Below are positions 1-37,100 of a stretch of 64,000 nucleotides of DNA, piece by piece. Each line of letters begins with the position of its first letter. The first letter of the stretch is position 1. The notes below the pieces were generated by a model. It was not told where the DNA came from and searched no databases. It saw only the letters and a program-made list of their open reading frames with translations. Source of the DNA: Cristatella mucedo (Eukaryota > Bryozoa > Phylactolaemata > Cristatellidae); assembly GCA_009760855.2 (NCBI GenBank), contig WPIO01000150.1, forward strand, positions 567,001 through 631,000. The letters run 5' to 3'. Made by a program: the position numbers and the translations under genes.

Positions 1-409
1 ACCGTTGCATAGCTGCCGCTGCTAGGGGCGAATGGACATGGAGACAGGTGGAGAAATATCCGAAAATGTTTGCCAGCGAGTGCTCCGCGCGCCCGCGGTC
101 GGGCGCGCTGTGCGCTGTGCGTCATTCTGGCCTTTCTGGCCTTTCTTTCTTTCGCGGCCTTTCTGGCCTTTCCGGCCTCCCGTTGGCCGGCAGATAAGCT
201 GCGCTCGCCGAGGACGGGAACTGGCCGGCCGGCCGGCCGAGCTCGTTTTCCTCGTCCTCAACCTCCGCGCTCCCGCCCCCCCCCCCCGAAGAATAGGCTC
301 CAGCGATCGGAGCTAACCGCCGTTTCCCGCCAGCGAGAACTCTCGCTGTACCCCACAGTAAAGCGGCCGCTCGTTCGCGCTTACGCGCATCTGCACGCTA
401 TCGCCCGCC

Positions 410-635
<226 letters not shown>

Positions 636-780
636 GCCCAGTGCGCCCAGGATGCCGTGCTGGCGGAGTCTAGCCGTGGCTTCCGTCCGCCGGCTTCGCG
701 GCGCGCCGCGTCGCGCTCTCGCCTCCGACGGGGCTGGCTTAAGCGGCAGAATTATTCGCGGACGCTCGCGCGGTCACGAT

Positions 781-788
781 TGACGTCA
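781..788. promoter_or_regulatory. Palindromic cAMP-response-element-like octamer
   Basis: TGACGTCA is the full CREB/ATF consensus and sits inside the CpG-rich block. No transcript start is evident nearby, so function is unproven. Confidence 0.3.
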
Positions 789-1530
789 AAGCGCATTGTG
801 CAGAGGAATCCACGCGGCCGACGCCGCGCAATGACGAGCGCGCCGCTCGGGCGGAGGCTTGGAGGTCGGCGGACGTCCGGCGTCTGGCGGCGGCGGCGGC
901 GGGCGCCGACGCCGCCGCCAGACGCCGCCTAAGCTCTCGCGGCGAGTTCACGCGCCGGTTTCCCGCTGCATCGGCGTCAAAACGCGCGGCAGCGGAAGTC
1001 GAACGTGCTTTCTCGCTTCGGCGAGTGGCGCGTTTACTGTTATTGGTGGCCTCCTGCTCCGCTTCGCCGCCGGACGCCGCCAGGGTGTCTGGCCAATGGG
1101 CGCGCCGAGCGCCGATGGCTCGCGAGAGCGTCGAAATCAGCCGCCGCTTCGGTGCCACTTCGGTGCCACTACTAGTCCGTGGGCGGCCATTTGCCAAGCG
1201 TTACCTCGCCAGGCACTGTGCGCCGATTGAGCGCTGCGCCGGTATTGAGCGTATTCCTCGGAGCTCGGCATTCGATCTGTCATCGGCAGCACAGACCGAA
1301 GTCATCTGCACACATCAGCGCAGACCGTCTGTCTTTTGCGCACAGCCCGACGAGCGTGCTCCGCAGTTATCTGCCCCTGCCACGGGTGCCCGACGGGTTT
1401 TAACTACGCGAGCGCTCAGCGTTATTCGAGAGAGGGGGTGGAGGAGGAGAGACAAGCGGACATCCGGTCACTGCTGCGCATTCTCCTTGGAATAGTGCCC
1501 TCGAGTTCTGCTTCGCCAGCGCAATGCGGA

Positions 1531-2734
1531 TACTTATAATTTCAAGTCACTCTACGCGAGAAATGCGAACGAGACAGGCTGGCTCTCGGAGTGGAGGTAA
1601 ATCCGTAGCGACTTCGATGGCAGCTGGCTGCAGCACAGGCCGTGCTCGGCGCTGGGGTGCAGCGAATAGCCACAATCCACGCTAATTGAGCAGAAATCAA
1701 CTTTAAAGCGGCCGTGCGGAGCTCGAATTTTGAATGGCTATAATAGTAACAATACGTTAGTGTAACGACCTCGGAGAACTTAATCTCTTTCTAGGCACTT
1801 GACGTATGCTTCAAAGGAAGCATGATCGAATGGGTAGTGGTAGACTATTGTTGAACGCGGTCATTATAATGCATCCGCCGAATTCCACGCCATCGCTCTC
1901 GAGCGTCCTCTGGAAAACGGGCTGCAACGACGCTGGTTTCTACCGCAACTCACAGCAAATCCACCAGAAATCGACTGAGAAAAGCACCGAATAAGATTGT
2001 ATCTTACTCAACGCTCTCATTCAATGGTATCGCGCAATTGTATGCCATTCGCAGTTCATGCAATCCACTGCAACCGACTGAAGCGACGCGCGGGCTTCCA
2101 CCCTCCACGGTCCAGGCACCGGCTCCGCTGCATTCGATTGCAGTGATTTCCATGAGAACGCACAAGATTTTGCACGTTCACTTTAAAAATTGGACAGTTT
2201 AAAATGAAGCCCACATTGGACCTTCGTGCAGCAGGTTTCTGGTTGATTTATGGTGGATTAAAGTGGACCGAGAAAGCGGAGGAGAAACTGCTCTCGGACG
2301 CAAGCGTGTCGCAGTCATTCTCCATTGTGCGCCAAGTCTTGAGTAATTTCTGGGAAAATCAGGTCGGCCGGAAGAGGGCACCGACGCGTGGCATCCCGCG
2401 CACCGCGCGAAATTTTGGTAAAGTTGTCCTGGTGTAAGAAAGAAAATGTAGAAAGCATTTAAATTCATTGACGTGAGCACGGCAGACTGGGTCAGCCTCG
2501 GTCTTCCATAAGAGACGCATGCTTAGACTTTAAGTGAGTGCTACAGTGAATGACAGCAGAGGCCCGCGTCAAGCTAGAAGCAGCCACCTGAAAGTATCGC
2601 CGCGGTCGATACTGAATTTGGTGCTGCTAGATTGAGTGGCCTCCGTTCGGTTTCCGGTACAAAAATTTTCGCTAAATTTTTTTCTATAATTATGTCAATA
2701 AATACAATTCATAATAATCCAAATTAATACAATT
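1531..2734. other. Unassigned intergenic sequence
   Basis: I see no exon, repeat copy or RNA gene here. Base composition is balanced and open frames are short. Confidence 0.5.
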
Positions 2735-2885
2735 TGTATAGCGCCACAAGAGAGTTTAATCTCTATTCAGGCACTTCTCACACGCCATGGGGCTCGAGCT
2801 CACGACCTGGGTCACCAAATTCATTCACCTTGACCTTGGTTCACCAGAGCTTGGCACTTCCAGTGCCTTGCTTTTACATTTACTT
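2735..2885 (-). repeat. SINE family B copy
   Basis: Read on the minus strand it has a tRNA-like head with GTCGTGAGCTCGAGCCC in the B-box position, then a tail AGAGATTAAACTCTCTTGTGG. It is close to the copy at 48,548. Confidence 0.7.
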
Positions 2886-2924
2886 TCGCTCTCTTCATTA
2901 AGGCGCCGCAATTGATGCGATGGG

Positions 2925-3095
2925 CCCCGTGATAGTCCAGGATGTAAAGCGCTTGCACTTCACGACCGAGGCCGTGGGTTTGAATCCTGCAGCGAGCGAT
3001 CCTCTATTGCCAGCTGCAAGCGGTGGTGATAACCTCCAAGGCTCTTCTGCCGCTACGCAAATGAGGTTGTTAAATCAGCGAATGGAAAAAAAAAT
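2925..3095 (+). repeat. SINE family A copy
   Basis: The A-box-like GATAGTCCAGGATGTAA and B-box-like GGGTTTGAATCC form a tRNA-like head. The body has GCGATCCTCTATTGCC and the conserved tail AAGGCTCTTCTGCCGCTA, ending TTAAATCAGC. Confidence 0.8.
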
Positions 3096-3469
3096 TTAAA
3101 TGGATAGTCTTTAGAACGCCGCCAACTGCGTAAAACCGGGATGGAGAGAATGACCTTTTCTTGACCTTGTCACTGGGGCTTGGTGCGCCTGGCAATTACA
3201 GGAGGTAGTCATGTATCGTCCCTCACCGGTCTGGTGCTTCTGTTTCATACAAGTGCCTGACATCATTTCTAAGAATAAAACACGGGCCACAACTTGAGCT
3301 GCAACCAGCGGTAATAAAGGGTCGCAAAACCGCGACGTTTTCTTTTTCGGATCTGTGAAAAGAGTCTATGAGTTCTGATTCTCACCGATTAGCGCTACAT
3401 GAATGCCTTATCATGATTGTGAATCGGTAACCTACTCCCCACTGAATGCAATGAATCGTACAACCCGCT

Positions 3470-3835
3470 GTTCTGACTCAACTCTTTTAGCCATACCTCG
3501 TACAAACCTCAGAACCGTTGGAGACCGTGCCTTTAGTTCATATGCTCACAAAGCATCACTACCGAAGCCAGTCGCAACGTACTGCATGACCTGACATGAC
3601 TACGTTTAAAAGAAGCTTAAAATACACCTTTTTATTATAGCATAGCATTTAGTGAGTCTTTGTGAATCGTCCTTTATGTGCAAATGCCTGCTTACACTGT
3701 GCCTGCTGCTTGCGGATGTCACCACCAATCATTTGGCAATGCTCTGCATAGCTCACACATCATATGTAAAGTGCCAAGAAAGAGATCTGAGTGTACTATA
3801 AAAAAGTGCTATGACTACAGTTGAATTATGCCTGA
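3470..3835 (+). pseudogene. 5'-truncated L2/CR1-like LINE 3' end
   Basis: The start translates to IPRTNLRTVGDRAFSSYAHK, the C-terminal end of an L2/CR1-type polymerase protein. It is followed by the same 3' untranslated sequence as the LINE at 30,030-30,275 (ATTCGTCCTTTATGTGC ... GTAAAGTGCCAAGAAAGAGA). It is an inactive fragment. Confidence 0.75.
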
Positions 3836-3844
3836 TCCCACCAT

Positions 3845-3932
3845 CAATAAATAAGTAGAAGGCCTTACGCCGGACTGGAGTACTAGCTAGGCCTTATCTG
3901 GCCTAAAGGCTGGAGCTTGCCGACCTCTGGTA
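3845..3932 (+). repeat. Repeat C copy
   Basis: GCTAGGCCTTATCTGGCCTA then AAGGCTGGAGCTTGCC is shared, reverse-complemented, with 11,552-11,640. It is unclassified, and two copies are seen. Confidence 0.6.
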
Positions 3933-4818
3933 AAGATAATTTATGGAGAGCAGTCAAACAATTGATGACGCCTATTTGTTATTGAGATTTAAACAGTTTG
4001 TGATGTGGAATGTTCTAATAGCCCGCGTGTTAAATACAGCTCATGCAAATGCTTAATCATCGTTCCTGAGTCTGCATGCACATACGATGTGATCCGTTCA
4101 CTGCTGTCTAAACGACGCCATTTCGGTAAACTGAACTTTGAGACAGCCCCAAATAGTGCTGCTACTGCTGCAGGACTCTGCTACAGCCACTGCCACGGGA
4201 GCGTCAGGTAGCGGGCGGAGGACAGCGGGTCCATTCTAGCACCTCTACGCGTTTTAAAGTCACCCTATTGCTTAAAACATTATAACGACAGATTCGTTGA
4301 GACATTGAAGTAATGCAAATGAATTTTCAGAAATATTTCTCCCGCCATAGTCCTGTGCTTGAAGCGACGGCACGCTGCCGATGCTGAGCTGATTTCAGAG
4401 GTCGATGCTAGCACCTGCACTCACACACACCGCCATGTTCGCATTTCGTAAAGCACCTCGGGCTGCATGCTAACTCTAACGGAACCGACGAGGCCGCTCT
4501 AGTTTTGGTTGCTGTGCGGCTAGCGAGTAGTTGTAGCTACAGTGAGGAGTACAGTTAGTTCAGAGAAGGAGAAAGCAGTACAGCGAGTAATTTTAGCCAC
4601 AGCGAAGAGCACAAAGGAGTACAGCTCGTGCAGAGAAAGAGAAAGCAGTGCGGCGAGCGAGTTCATTTTTGCGTTTAGCGACCGAAGCGACGGAAGCGAG
4701 CTCGAGGCTTGTGCAGCATTCGAGCTGAAGGCTCGATCGTAAATGAATGGCGAAATGACCCGGAAATGACCCGGAGACGATGCGCACAGACAGGAGCTGG
4801 TGGCGTGAGAGCGCGCGA
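3933..4818. other. Unassigned sequence upstream of VMAT
   Basis: I see no gene. The last 300 bases have degenerate repeats of the type CAGAGAAAGAGAAAGCAGTRC and a GC rise towards the hairpin cluster. Confidence 0.45.
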
Positions 4819-5159
4819 CTGAAGGAGAGACTCGAGCCGCTGGCGGCGGCGGCTCGAGTCTCTCCTTCAGTCCTTCACTCGCTGCTTCACTCGAGCCGCT
4901 GCCGGCGGCGGCTCGAGTGAAGCAGCGGCCGCGTCGCGAGCCGCGCGCGAACGCTGAGTTCCGGCTCTCTGGCGCCCGAGCAGCAGCGAGCGGCTCTTCC
5001 TGCGCCGCCGCCGTCGGCGCCGCCGGCGGCGCAGGAAGAGCCGGCGGCGCCGGCCGGCGCAGCGCCGCGTCCGCCTTTCGGCCCCCGGTCACGACGAAAA
5101 GCCGCGAGCGGCGCGCGGTCGGTCGGTCGGCGCAGCTGCGCCGCCGCCGCAGCTGCGCC
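4819..5159. repeat. Cluster of four perfect inverted repeats
   Basis: There are four adjacent hairpins: arms 4819-4840/4849-4870 (22 bp), 4880-4899/4908-4927 (20 bp), 4991-5010/5024-5043 (20 bp) and 5129-5140/5148-5159 (12 bp). All arms are exact and loops are 7 to 13 nt. The first two share the core CTCGAGCCGC and near-identical loops. Confidence 0.95.
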
Positions 5160-5559
5160 GCCGCGGGCTTTTGGTCCGAGTGCGGAGAGCGCGGCGTTTT
5201 CGGCTGTTGGCGTTAATTCTGGCGCCCGAAGCTGCAGGCTCAAATTCTCGGCTCGCGATAGAATCTTTCACGCGCCGGTTGAAGTCGAAAACCTGAATGA
5301 GTTTTCGGCGGGGCCACAACGAGTCCGTCTAGAGGCGCGCCCTCTCAGGGTCGGCGTGCCGCGTCCGCTCGCCCGCTAGCAGAACGGCGGTAATAGCTCC
5401 TCTATCAAGCCGGCTCTTCGGCCTATGATCGCAGCTGAATCTTGACGCGCAGCCGCTGACTCGATTGGCTGCCCCTCCCTGCCCCCACTGCCGCAGCGCC
5501 GGCTGCGGCGGCTGCGGCTAAGGCGAGGAGGGCGCTCCTTATCAGAGGTCAGTGCCTGC

Positions 5560-5822
5560 CCCTGGGTCGTAGCACTGGCGCCAAGTATGTGCTCGCACTT
5601 CGCGACCTCGCAGGTCGCGGGTTCGAGTGCCTCAGCAGGCGATCCTTTATTGTCTACTGCTAGTGGGAAAATCAATAATAAGGATGATAATAATAATAAT
5701 AATGCATTTAGTATAGCGCCCTCTGGAAGCTCAATCTCTTTCTAGGCACTTTACATTTGCTGCATAAGCGCGAAGGCTCTTCAGACGCTACATAAACGAG
5801 GTTGGAATCAATCAGCCCAACT
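5560..5822 (+). repeat. SINE family A copy interrupted by a LINE tail
   Basis: The head with GCGGGTTCGAGTGCC and body GCGATCCTTTATTGTC (5,560-5,670) is separated from its tail AAGGCTCTTCAGACGCTA (5,778-5,822) by a minus-strand LINE 3' fragment. The order reads as a nested insertion. Confidence 0.65.
5671..5777 (-). repeat. LINE 3'-end fragment nested in SINE A
   Basis: On the minus strand it reads GTAAAGTGCCTAGAAAGAGA, then TTGAGCTTCCAGAGGGCGCT, and ends in an ATT repeat. It is the same tail as the LINE at 30,275. Confidence 0.75.
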
Positions 5823-5959
5823 TTACTTTAATAGCAGCGGCCTCGTCTTCGGCAGGAAATTAGGAGGTCGAAGCCGACGAGGCGAGCGACCTGTGCCCCC
5901 TTCCATGCGGGGTCGGGCAAGAAGCGGCACTGGCGGCCTGCTATTCTTTCGCTAATCGT

Positions 5960-5995
<36 letters not shown>

Positions 5996-6725
5996 AAGGA
6001 AACGACTTCGACTGTCTAAGTGGGCAGCGACGCTAAAAGCGTTAGCAGCTAAGCCCGCCCCTATCGTGCACCGCTCTCCCCCTTCGGGAGGCGGCCTGCG
6101 AAGCGGCTCTCTGCCTGAGCGCTCAGCTTGGCCGATGCCTTTCGCCGTAAGGCCGCGTCTGAGTGACCCCTTCCCGTCGCGACGCGGCGTCGACGACTGC
6201 GGCTGCAGTTCGACGATGCCAGAGGTTCTGACGCGGCGCCGACGTCGCCGCCCGCCACGACGTCGGACGCACGAGCCAGCCGCCGACGCCGCCGGCGCGC
6301 CTGGACCGCGCAGCCGCCGCTGCCGCGGGCTTCGCGGTGGCGGCTGCTGCGGCCAGGCGCGCTCGCGCGCGTGTGCCCGGAAGCCATCGATCTCTGGGCC
6401 TCATTGAATCGCAAATTTCTTTAAGGCCGTGCGGATCGCCAGTCAACGCTCATATGCCGCCGGCCGGATGCAGCTTCTAGGCCACCGCCGGGGCGCCGCC
6501 GCAGCGGCGGCTCTCCGGTCGCGACGTCATTTCGAATAGTGCGCAGCTCAATGCACTGCGCTTTCTTGCAGCATGCAGCGCTCGGCTCCGATCGTGCTCG
6601 AGCGCCGGCTGACTGACACGTGACGACCGCACCGCCGACGCCGCAGCGCCGCCAGAGCGCTTCGCAGCGAGTCTCCCGCTGCAGACGGCGCCGCGGTAGC
6701 CGCCGCCGCCGCCGCCGCTCCGAGA
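5823..6725. promoter_or_regulatory. GC-rich 5' flank of VMAT with a (CCG)n run
   Basis: This CpG-rich DNA is immediately upstream of the VMAT start codon. It contains a perfect CCG run at 5,960-5,995 and is the likely promoter and 5' UTR region. No TATA box or clear start site can be assigned. Confidence 0.45.
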
Positions 6726-32578
<25,853 letters not shown>

Positions 32579-32707
32579 GCTCGGCTTCCAGCGGTGCTAG
32601 CCACACTAGACAAATCAATTTTCGCTGCTTGAAAATAGTCTCGTAAAGGTCCGACGATGCTCTGTCGTAAAGATGCCAGATTAGCGCGAGACTAACATTC
32701 CATTTGG

Positions 32708-32713
32708 AATAAA
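32708..32713 (+). terminator. Poly(A) signal of VMAT
   Basis: An AATAAA hexamer lies 130 nt after the VMAT stop codon, in locally AT-rich sequence followed by a T-rich stretch. It is the first canonical hexamer after the stop, so it is the likely 3' end signal. Confidence 0.7.
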
Positions 32714-34284
32714 GGTTTGTTTTAGTCTTCGAGTTGATAGACATTGTCTGACAGACAGATGGAGACAGGACAGGACACTGCTGGCGCTATCCAAGTCACC
32801 GGCTGCCGGTGCTGCTTCGCTCCGCACGGGAGAAATCCATAGAAAGCCAATCGTGACTTCGCTTCTTTCGTTACTCGGCAAATCTAATCCAACTTTAAAT
32901 AGTGTGAGTTTGCCGAGGTCGATGGCGATTAGGAAGATCGGCTGGAGCGATGCAAACACATTCAGTGCAACTTCGCAGCACAAATAGACCTCGCAGCTTT
33001 AGCAAAGTGCCTAAATCTAGTGCCCCGGATCGCACAGGGGCGTGGCTACAATTTCCGCTGGCGTAGTACTCGGTCACGTCGCCACAGCGGATTGAGCTGA
33101 CTACGCGGTGGCCTCTCGGTCGGGCTGGCTTGCTATCTGAAGGCGCCGCGGTCTCCGAATAGACCACCGGCTGTTGGACTATCGCGCGAGACAGCCGACA
33201 AAGCTGATCTTGCTCTCCTATGACCGGTGGGCGCTTGCAGAACTTGTGAACGGCCGTGGTGATAATTGAAAGTGATTGTCGCCTAAAGACTCGAAAGACA
33301 CGCACGCCCTCGAACGCCAGCTGACCATTCGCTTTCGGCGTCCAGGTAGACTGACAGGAAGCGACCCCTGGGTGGGGCGTCGTTGCCCTTTGGACACCAA
33401 TCAATCGAGGCGAGGAGTTACCGCTTTCGAAGCTGTGGCCTGAAACTATCGACTGGCTCGACGTCCAAGCAGCCTACGATCGCTCAGCATTCCGCGACAC
33501 GGGCTTGCGTTGCAGCTTCAGCTTTGAGATATCCCGTCGGTAAAAAGTCGTGGTCGACCTAAGTGTTGAATAAATCCTGCGCGAGCTAGGCAAGCGATTT
33601 CCGTTTGACAAGACGCAAGGGCTTTGACAAGACGCAACTCTTGAGCCGCTGCTCTAGGACAGAATTGTTGAAAACTTGCCCTCTCAGACGCAGAGCTGTG
33701 TCGCCTTCGGCTAACTGGGGAAGTACCGCACACCGCCACCGCTAGGTTACGTTTTACTGCAAAAAAGTTAAGTCATACACACGATATCTTCGTACAATCG
33801 TGCGAGATACGTAGTTGTGACCGCACGACGCTCACTAGTTTGGGTAGTGAAGCAATGCATGCACGCATGCATTGCGAAAAGATTCGATGCTCGAATTACG
33901 ACAACGATAACGACGCAGCGCTCGATTTTATGATTGTAGCGCTAACTGCCACACCGTTTTAGAAAAAGCACAACAAATCGCTTGTATATTACGGCTGATA
34001 CGACAGGTGACAGGTTCCAACATGTTCATTTACAGGCTTTCACCAGCTCACGCTCAGCGTCAGGACTAACCGCAGCGCAGACCGCTGCTCAAGGAGAGCG
34101 ACTGTGGTCAGGCCCGTGCCTTTTATAATGGCCAGGTCGTAAATCGTACAATAATCTCGCTCACATATAATAATAAATAGCGCTACTCGTAAGCCGATGC
34201 TTATCGCGGATACGTCGTAAGCGGCTCCGTTTTAAATCAGCGATCAAGCTTTCAGTTCGTAATCGATGTTCAGCAGTCAAGCTC
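32714..34284. other. Intergenic, unassigned
   Basis: There is no gene signal. An exact inverted repeat, GCAATGCATGC with loop AC, lies at 33,852-33,875. Confidence 0.6.
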
Positions 34285-34482
34285 AACTAACCACATTTGC
34301 ATGCTGACCCTGTGCATGTCACCCCTAACCATGTTATTCATGTTGTTTGTTTATCAAGCATGATATTACTCACCATTCAATTGCATTTCCCTTTGCAGCA
34401 AATGTAGAGCGCCCAGAAAGAGATTGAGTTCTCTGAAGGCGCTTTATCAAGTGCATTATTATTATTAGTAGTATTATTATAG
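34285..34482 (+). repeat. LINE 3'-end fragment
   Basis: CATGCTGACCCTGTGCATGT, GAGCGCCCAGAAAGAGATTG and an ATT-rich end match the tail of the LINE at 30,275. Confidence 0.85.
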
Positions 34483-36261
34483 TTTGTAATCGTGAGGCAT
34501 TACAACGTGCATACGAACAGAAGAGTACACGAAACTTAGTTCTTCTGGCGCCGACGAAATTACCAATACTAGTAGCAGGTTGTTTGGATAGCACCCTAAC
34601 AGAATTTAGTCTCCGTCCAGGTGCTCCGCAACTAGCTTCAAGAGAATCAACACCCTGTAGGGTTAGTGACATCAGCTTGCAGCTGTCGAGCTTGCGAAAG
34701 CCAAAAAGTAGCACGCCAGTCTGGCCAGCATGCTGGAGAAAAAGGCTAAGACAGTCACGGCCACGAGCTATTAAGCTCTCTGGCTAGTAGCACGGACTGC
34801 ATAATGCACGGGTTTGCATGCAAAGCGAAGCAGAGCAAATGAGCCAAGTTCAACTTGACCACGAATCCTGCGAATGCTTGCGGGCGAGTTACGCGAGTGA
34901 GTCACGCCCGAGTCACTCGCAGGCTGCAAGCTCGGTACGATTTCGGCGCGTGCGGCCTAACGTAACTGCCTCTCGAGCGACAACCTCGGGCTCTACGCCA
35001 GAGAGCGGCAGGTCCCAGTCGTTCAACTCGTACGTGCGGAGACTAAGGATATCTGCAACGAGTCCTTAGCCTGTCCATAATGAGAGAGGCACGCCAAAGT
35101 CGCAGGACATCGATGCTGCTCGTGCGATCCACGTCGCGTGGTGTGCGGTCGCCACCTGCGTCCGTCGCAGCAGAGAGCTCGGAATGTCGCAGCGAAGCGC
35201 AGCGAGCCAGCTCTCGGCGGGCGGCCACCTTTAGTTTAGTGACTCATGCAGCTGCTCAGACACGCTGTCTAGAAAGCTTACAACGCATCGAACCGCAACG
35301 CCGGGCCGACGATCCGCACTCACGCTATTGGGTCGCCAGCAAATTCTTTCGGAATGCAGGTAGCAGGCTTCGACGCTGGATCCAGATCTCGAGGTTAGCG
35401 ACGGTGCTGTTGGAAAGCACCGCACCTTGTTAGCCCCATTGACAAAAAAGGTTTAGTCCGTGGCGGGACGGTCGCCGCGTCGTCTTCGCTGATAGCGAAT
35501 GCGGGCGTGCATCGGACGAGTTGAGGCTGCCATTGAGCCGGGCTGCTGGCGCGGCGCTACACGAGTATTAGCATCCCCTTCGCGCGTCCATTAGCTCAGC
35601 GTAAAGGTGGCGCTACCGACGCGGCGCGGCGAATACTCGCTTAACATCTGCAGGCCGTAAACACCGCGCTCGTATAGACGCCGGTCCTTGCTGACTCGGG
35701 ACAAATGCCGGCGAACATTTTCCGTCCTGAAGCGTGGTTGGCGCGTTGCAGGCGCTGCACTGATACACGCAGTACGCAGCCAACAGTAGTAGAACAGGGC
35801 AATAATGAAGCGCGCCCCCTACCTTAATACAATTCCAAGTCCAAGTTCGTAGCGTAGACGAGTCTATTCGACAGAAATGGACTGACGGGCTTGCGGAATA
35901 TCGGCCATTACGTATGCAAAAATCTCGTACACCGCCGAGAGTACCGCTGAGCTGCCGACTGACGCAAAGCCTCGATGGTGGTCGCAACTCACGCCAGGCG
36001 CAACGCCTAGAGCTTAACTTCTACCTGGCTTACAGCCTAGAGCATAACTAACTGCATATTATACAAGTTCTGTTTATATGCCGCTTAACCAAGGTCATAA
36101 CCTTGCCGATCTAGCACGCCGCCGTTTCGGTAGCCAGCAAAAGTGGCGCATCTGCTAAAATAGTTTAAATTGTTTAAATGGTGCCCACATCTTTGTCGTC
36201 CTCTGCCGAGCAGCCCGGACCATCTGGAAGCCTTTTAGGACGCTGTCCAGAGTGCGAGAAA
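34483..36261. other. Intergenic, unassigned
   Basis: No supported gene, RNA or repeat was recognised. Open frames lack conserved features. Confidence 0.5.
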
Positions 36262-36296
36262 GAGAAAGAGGGAGAGAGTGATGAGAGAGAGTGAGT

Positions 36297-36364
<68 letters not shown>
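36262..36364. repeat. (GA)n microsatellite with GAGT variants at its left edge
   Basis: The GA run of about 60 bp is preceded by GAGTGAGT interruptions. Confidence 0.95.
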
Positions 36365-36365
<1 letters not shown>

Positions 36366-36544
36366 TCGTACCCAAATTTGTAGCGCCAGAAACGGCTCCC
36401 AAAAAGCTACCTGCCCGCTGGCTTGAGCAACCCCACCTAGAAACATTGGTGGCCTCGCTCTGGATAAACAGCTGAAGCACCGCGCCGCCGCCACTGAGCA
36501 AGCTCTTCAGTCCCCCTGAAAGAATCGCAAGAGTAGTAATCAAA

Positions 36545-36640
36545 CATCTATATAGCGTGAAGAGAGAACCAAATCTCTTTCTGGGCACTTTAAATTTGCT
36601 AGCAAAGAACCCACACGCCCCTACAGAGTCCACGACTATT
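36545..36640 (-). repeat. SINE B or LINE tail fragment
   Basis: AATCTCTTTCTGGGCACTTT then AAATTTGCT and GAGTCCACGAC match the tail and part of the body of family B on the minus strand. Confidence 0.45.
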
Positions 36641-36824
36641 TTGGGATAGCCTGAAGCTCTGCCCAGAAGCGGCGCCGGCCGGAACTCATCTAGAAAGGAA
36701 ATGCGCGCCCCGTTTGAAGAGCCGGGAGCTTCGCGCCGGAAGCTCGCCGCCCGGAAGGCCTCTTTAAATCCGACCAGACAGAACTTACCTCCTCTTCGGC
36801 TGCATAAATGTAATCGCCCCTTAA

Positions 36825-37100
36825 TAAAAACAATAATGCATTTGTTATTGCACCCTCGGATAACTCAATTTCTTTCTAGGCACTTTACATTTGCTGTACA
36901 GTACTCATGTTGGAATGGTTAGTGGCTGTATACTCAATGACAACACGAATAACACGGTTAGAGATGACATGCCCTGGGTCAACATGCAAATATGGTTCGT
37001 GGCAGCAGGCACAGTGTCAGCCCTCATAAGCACACAAAGGACGAATCACATGGAACCACTAAATACTGCGATAAACAGATGCGTTTTAAAAGATCAACGT
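36825..37100 (-). repeat. LINE 3'-end fragment
   Basis: On the minus strand it carries CATGTTGACCCAGGGCATGT, the GTAAAGTGCCTAGAAAGAAA block and an ATT-rich end. It reaches the last coding bases of the element near 37,090. Confidence 0.82.
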
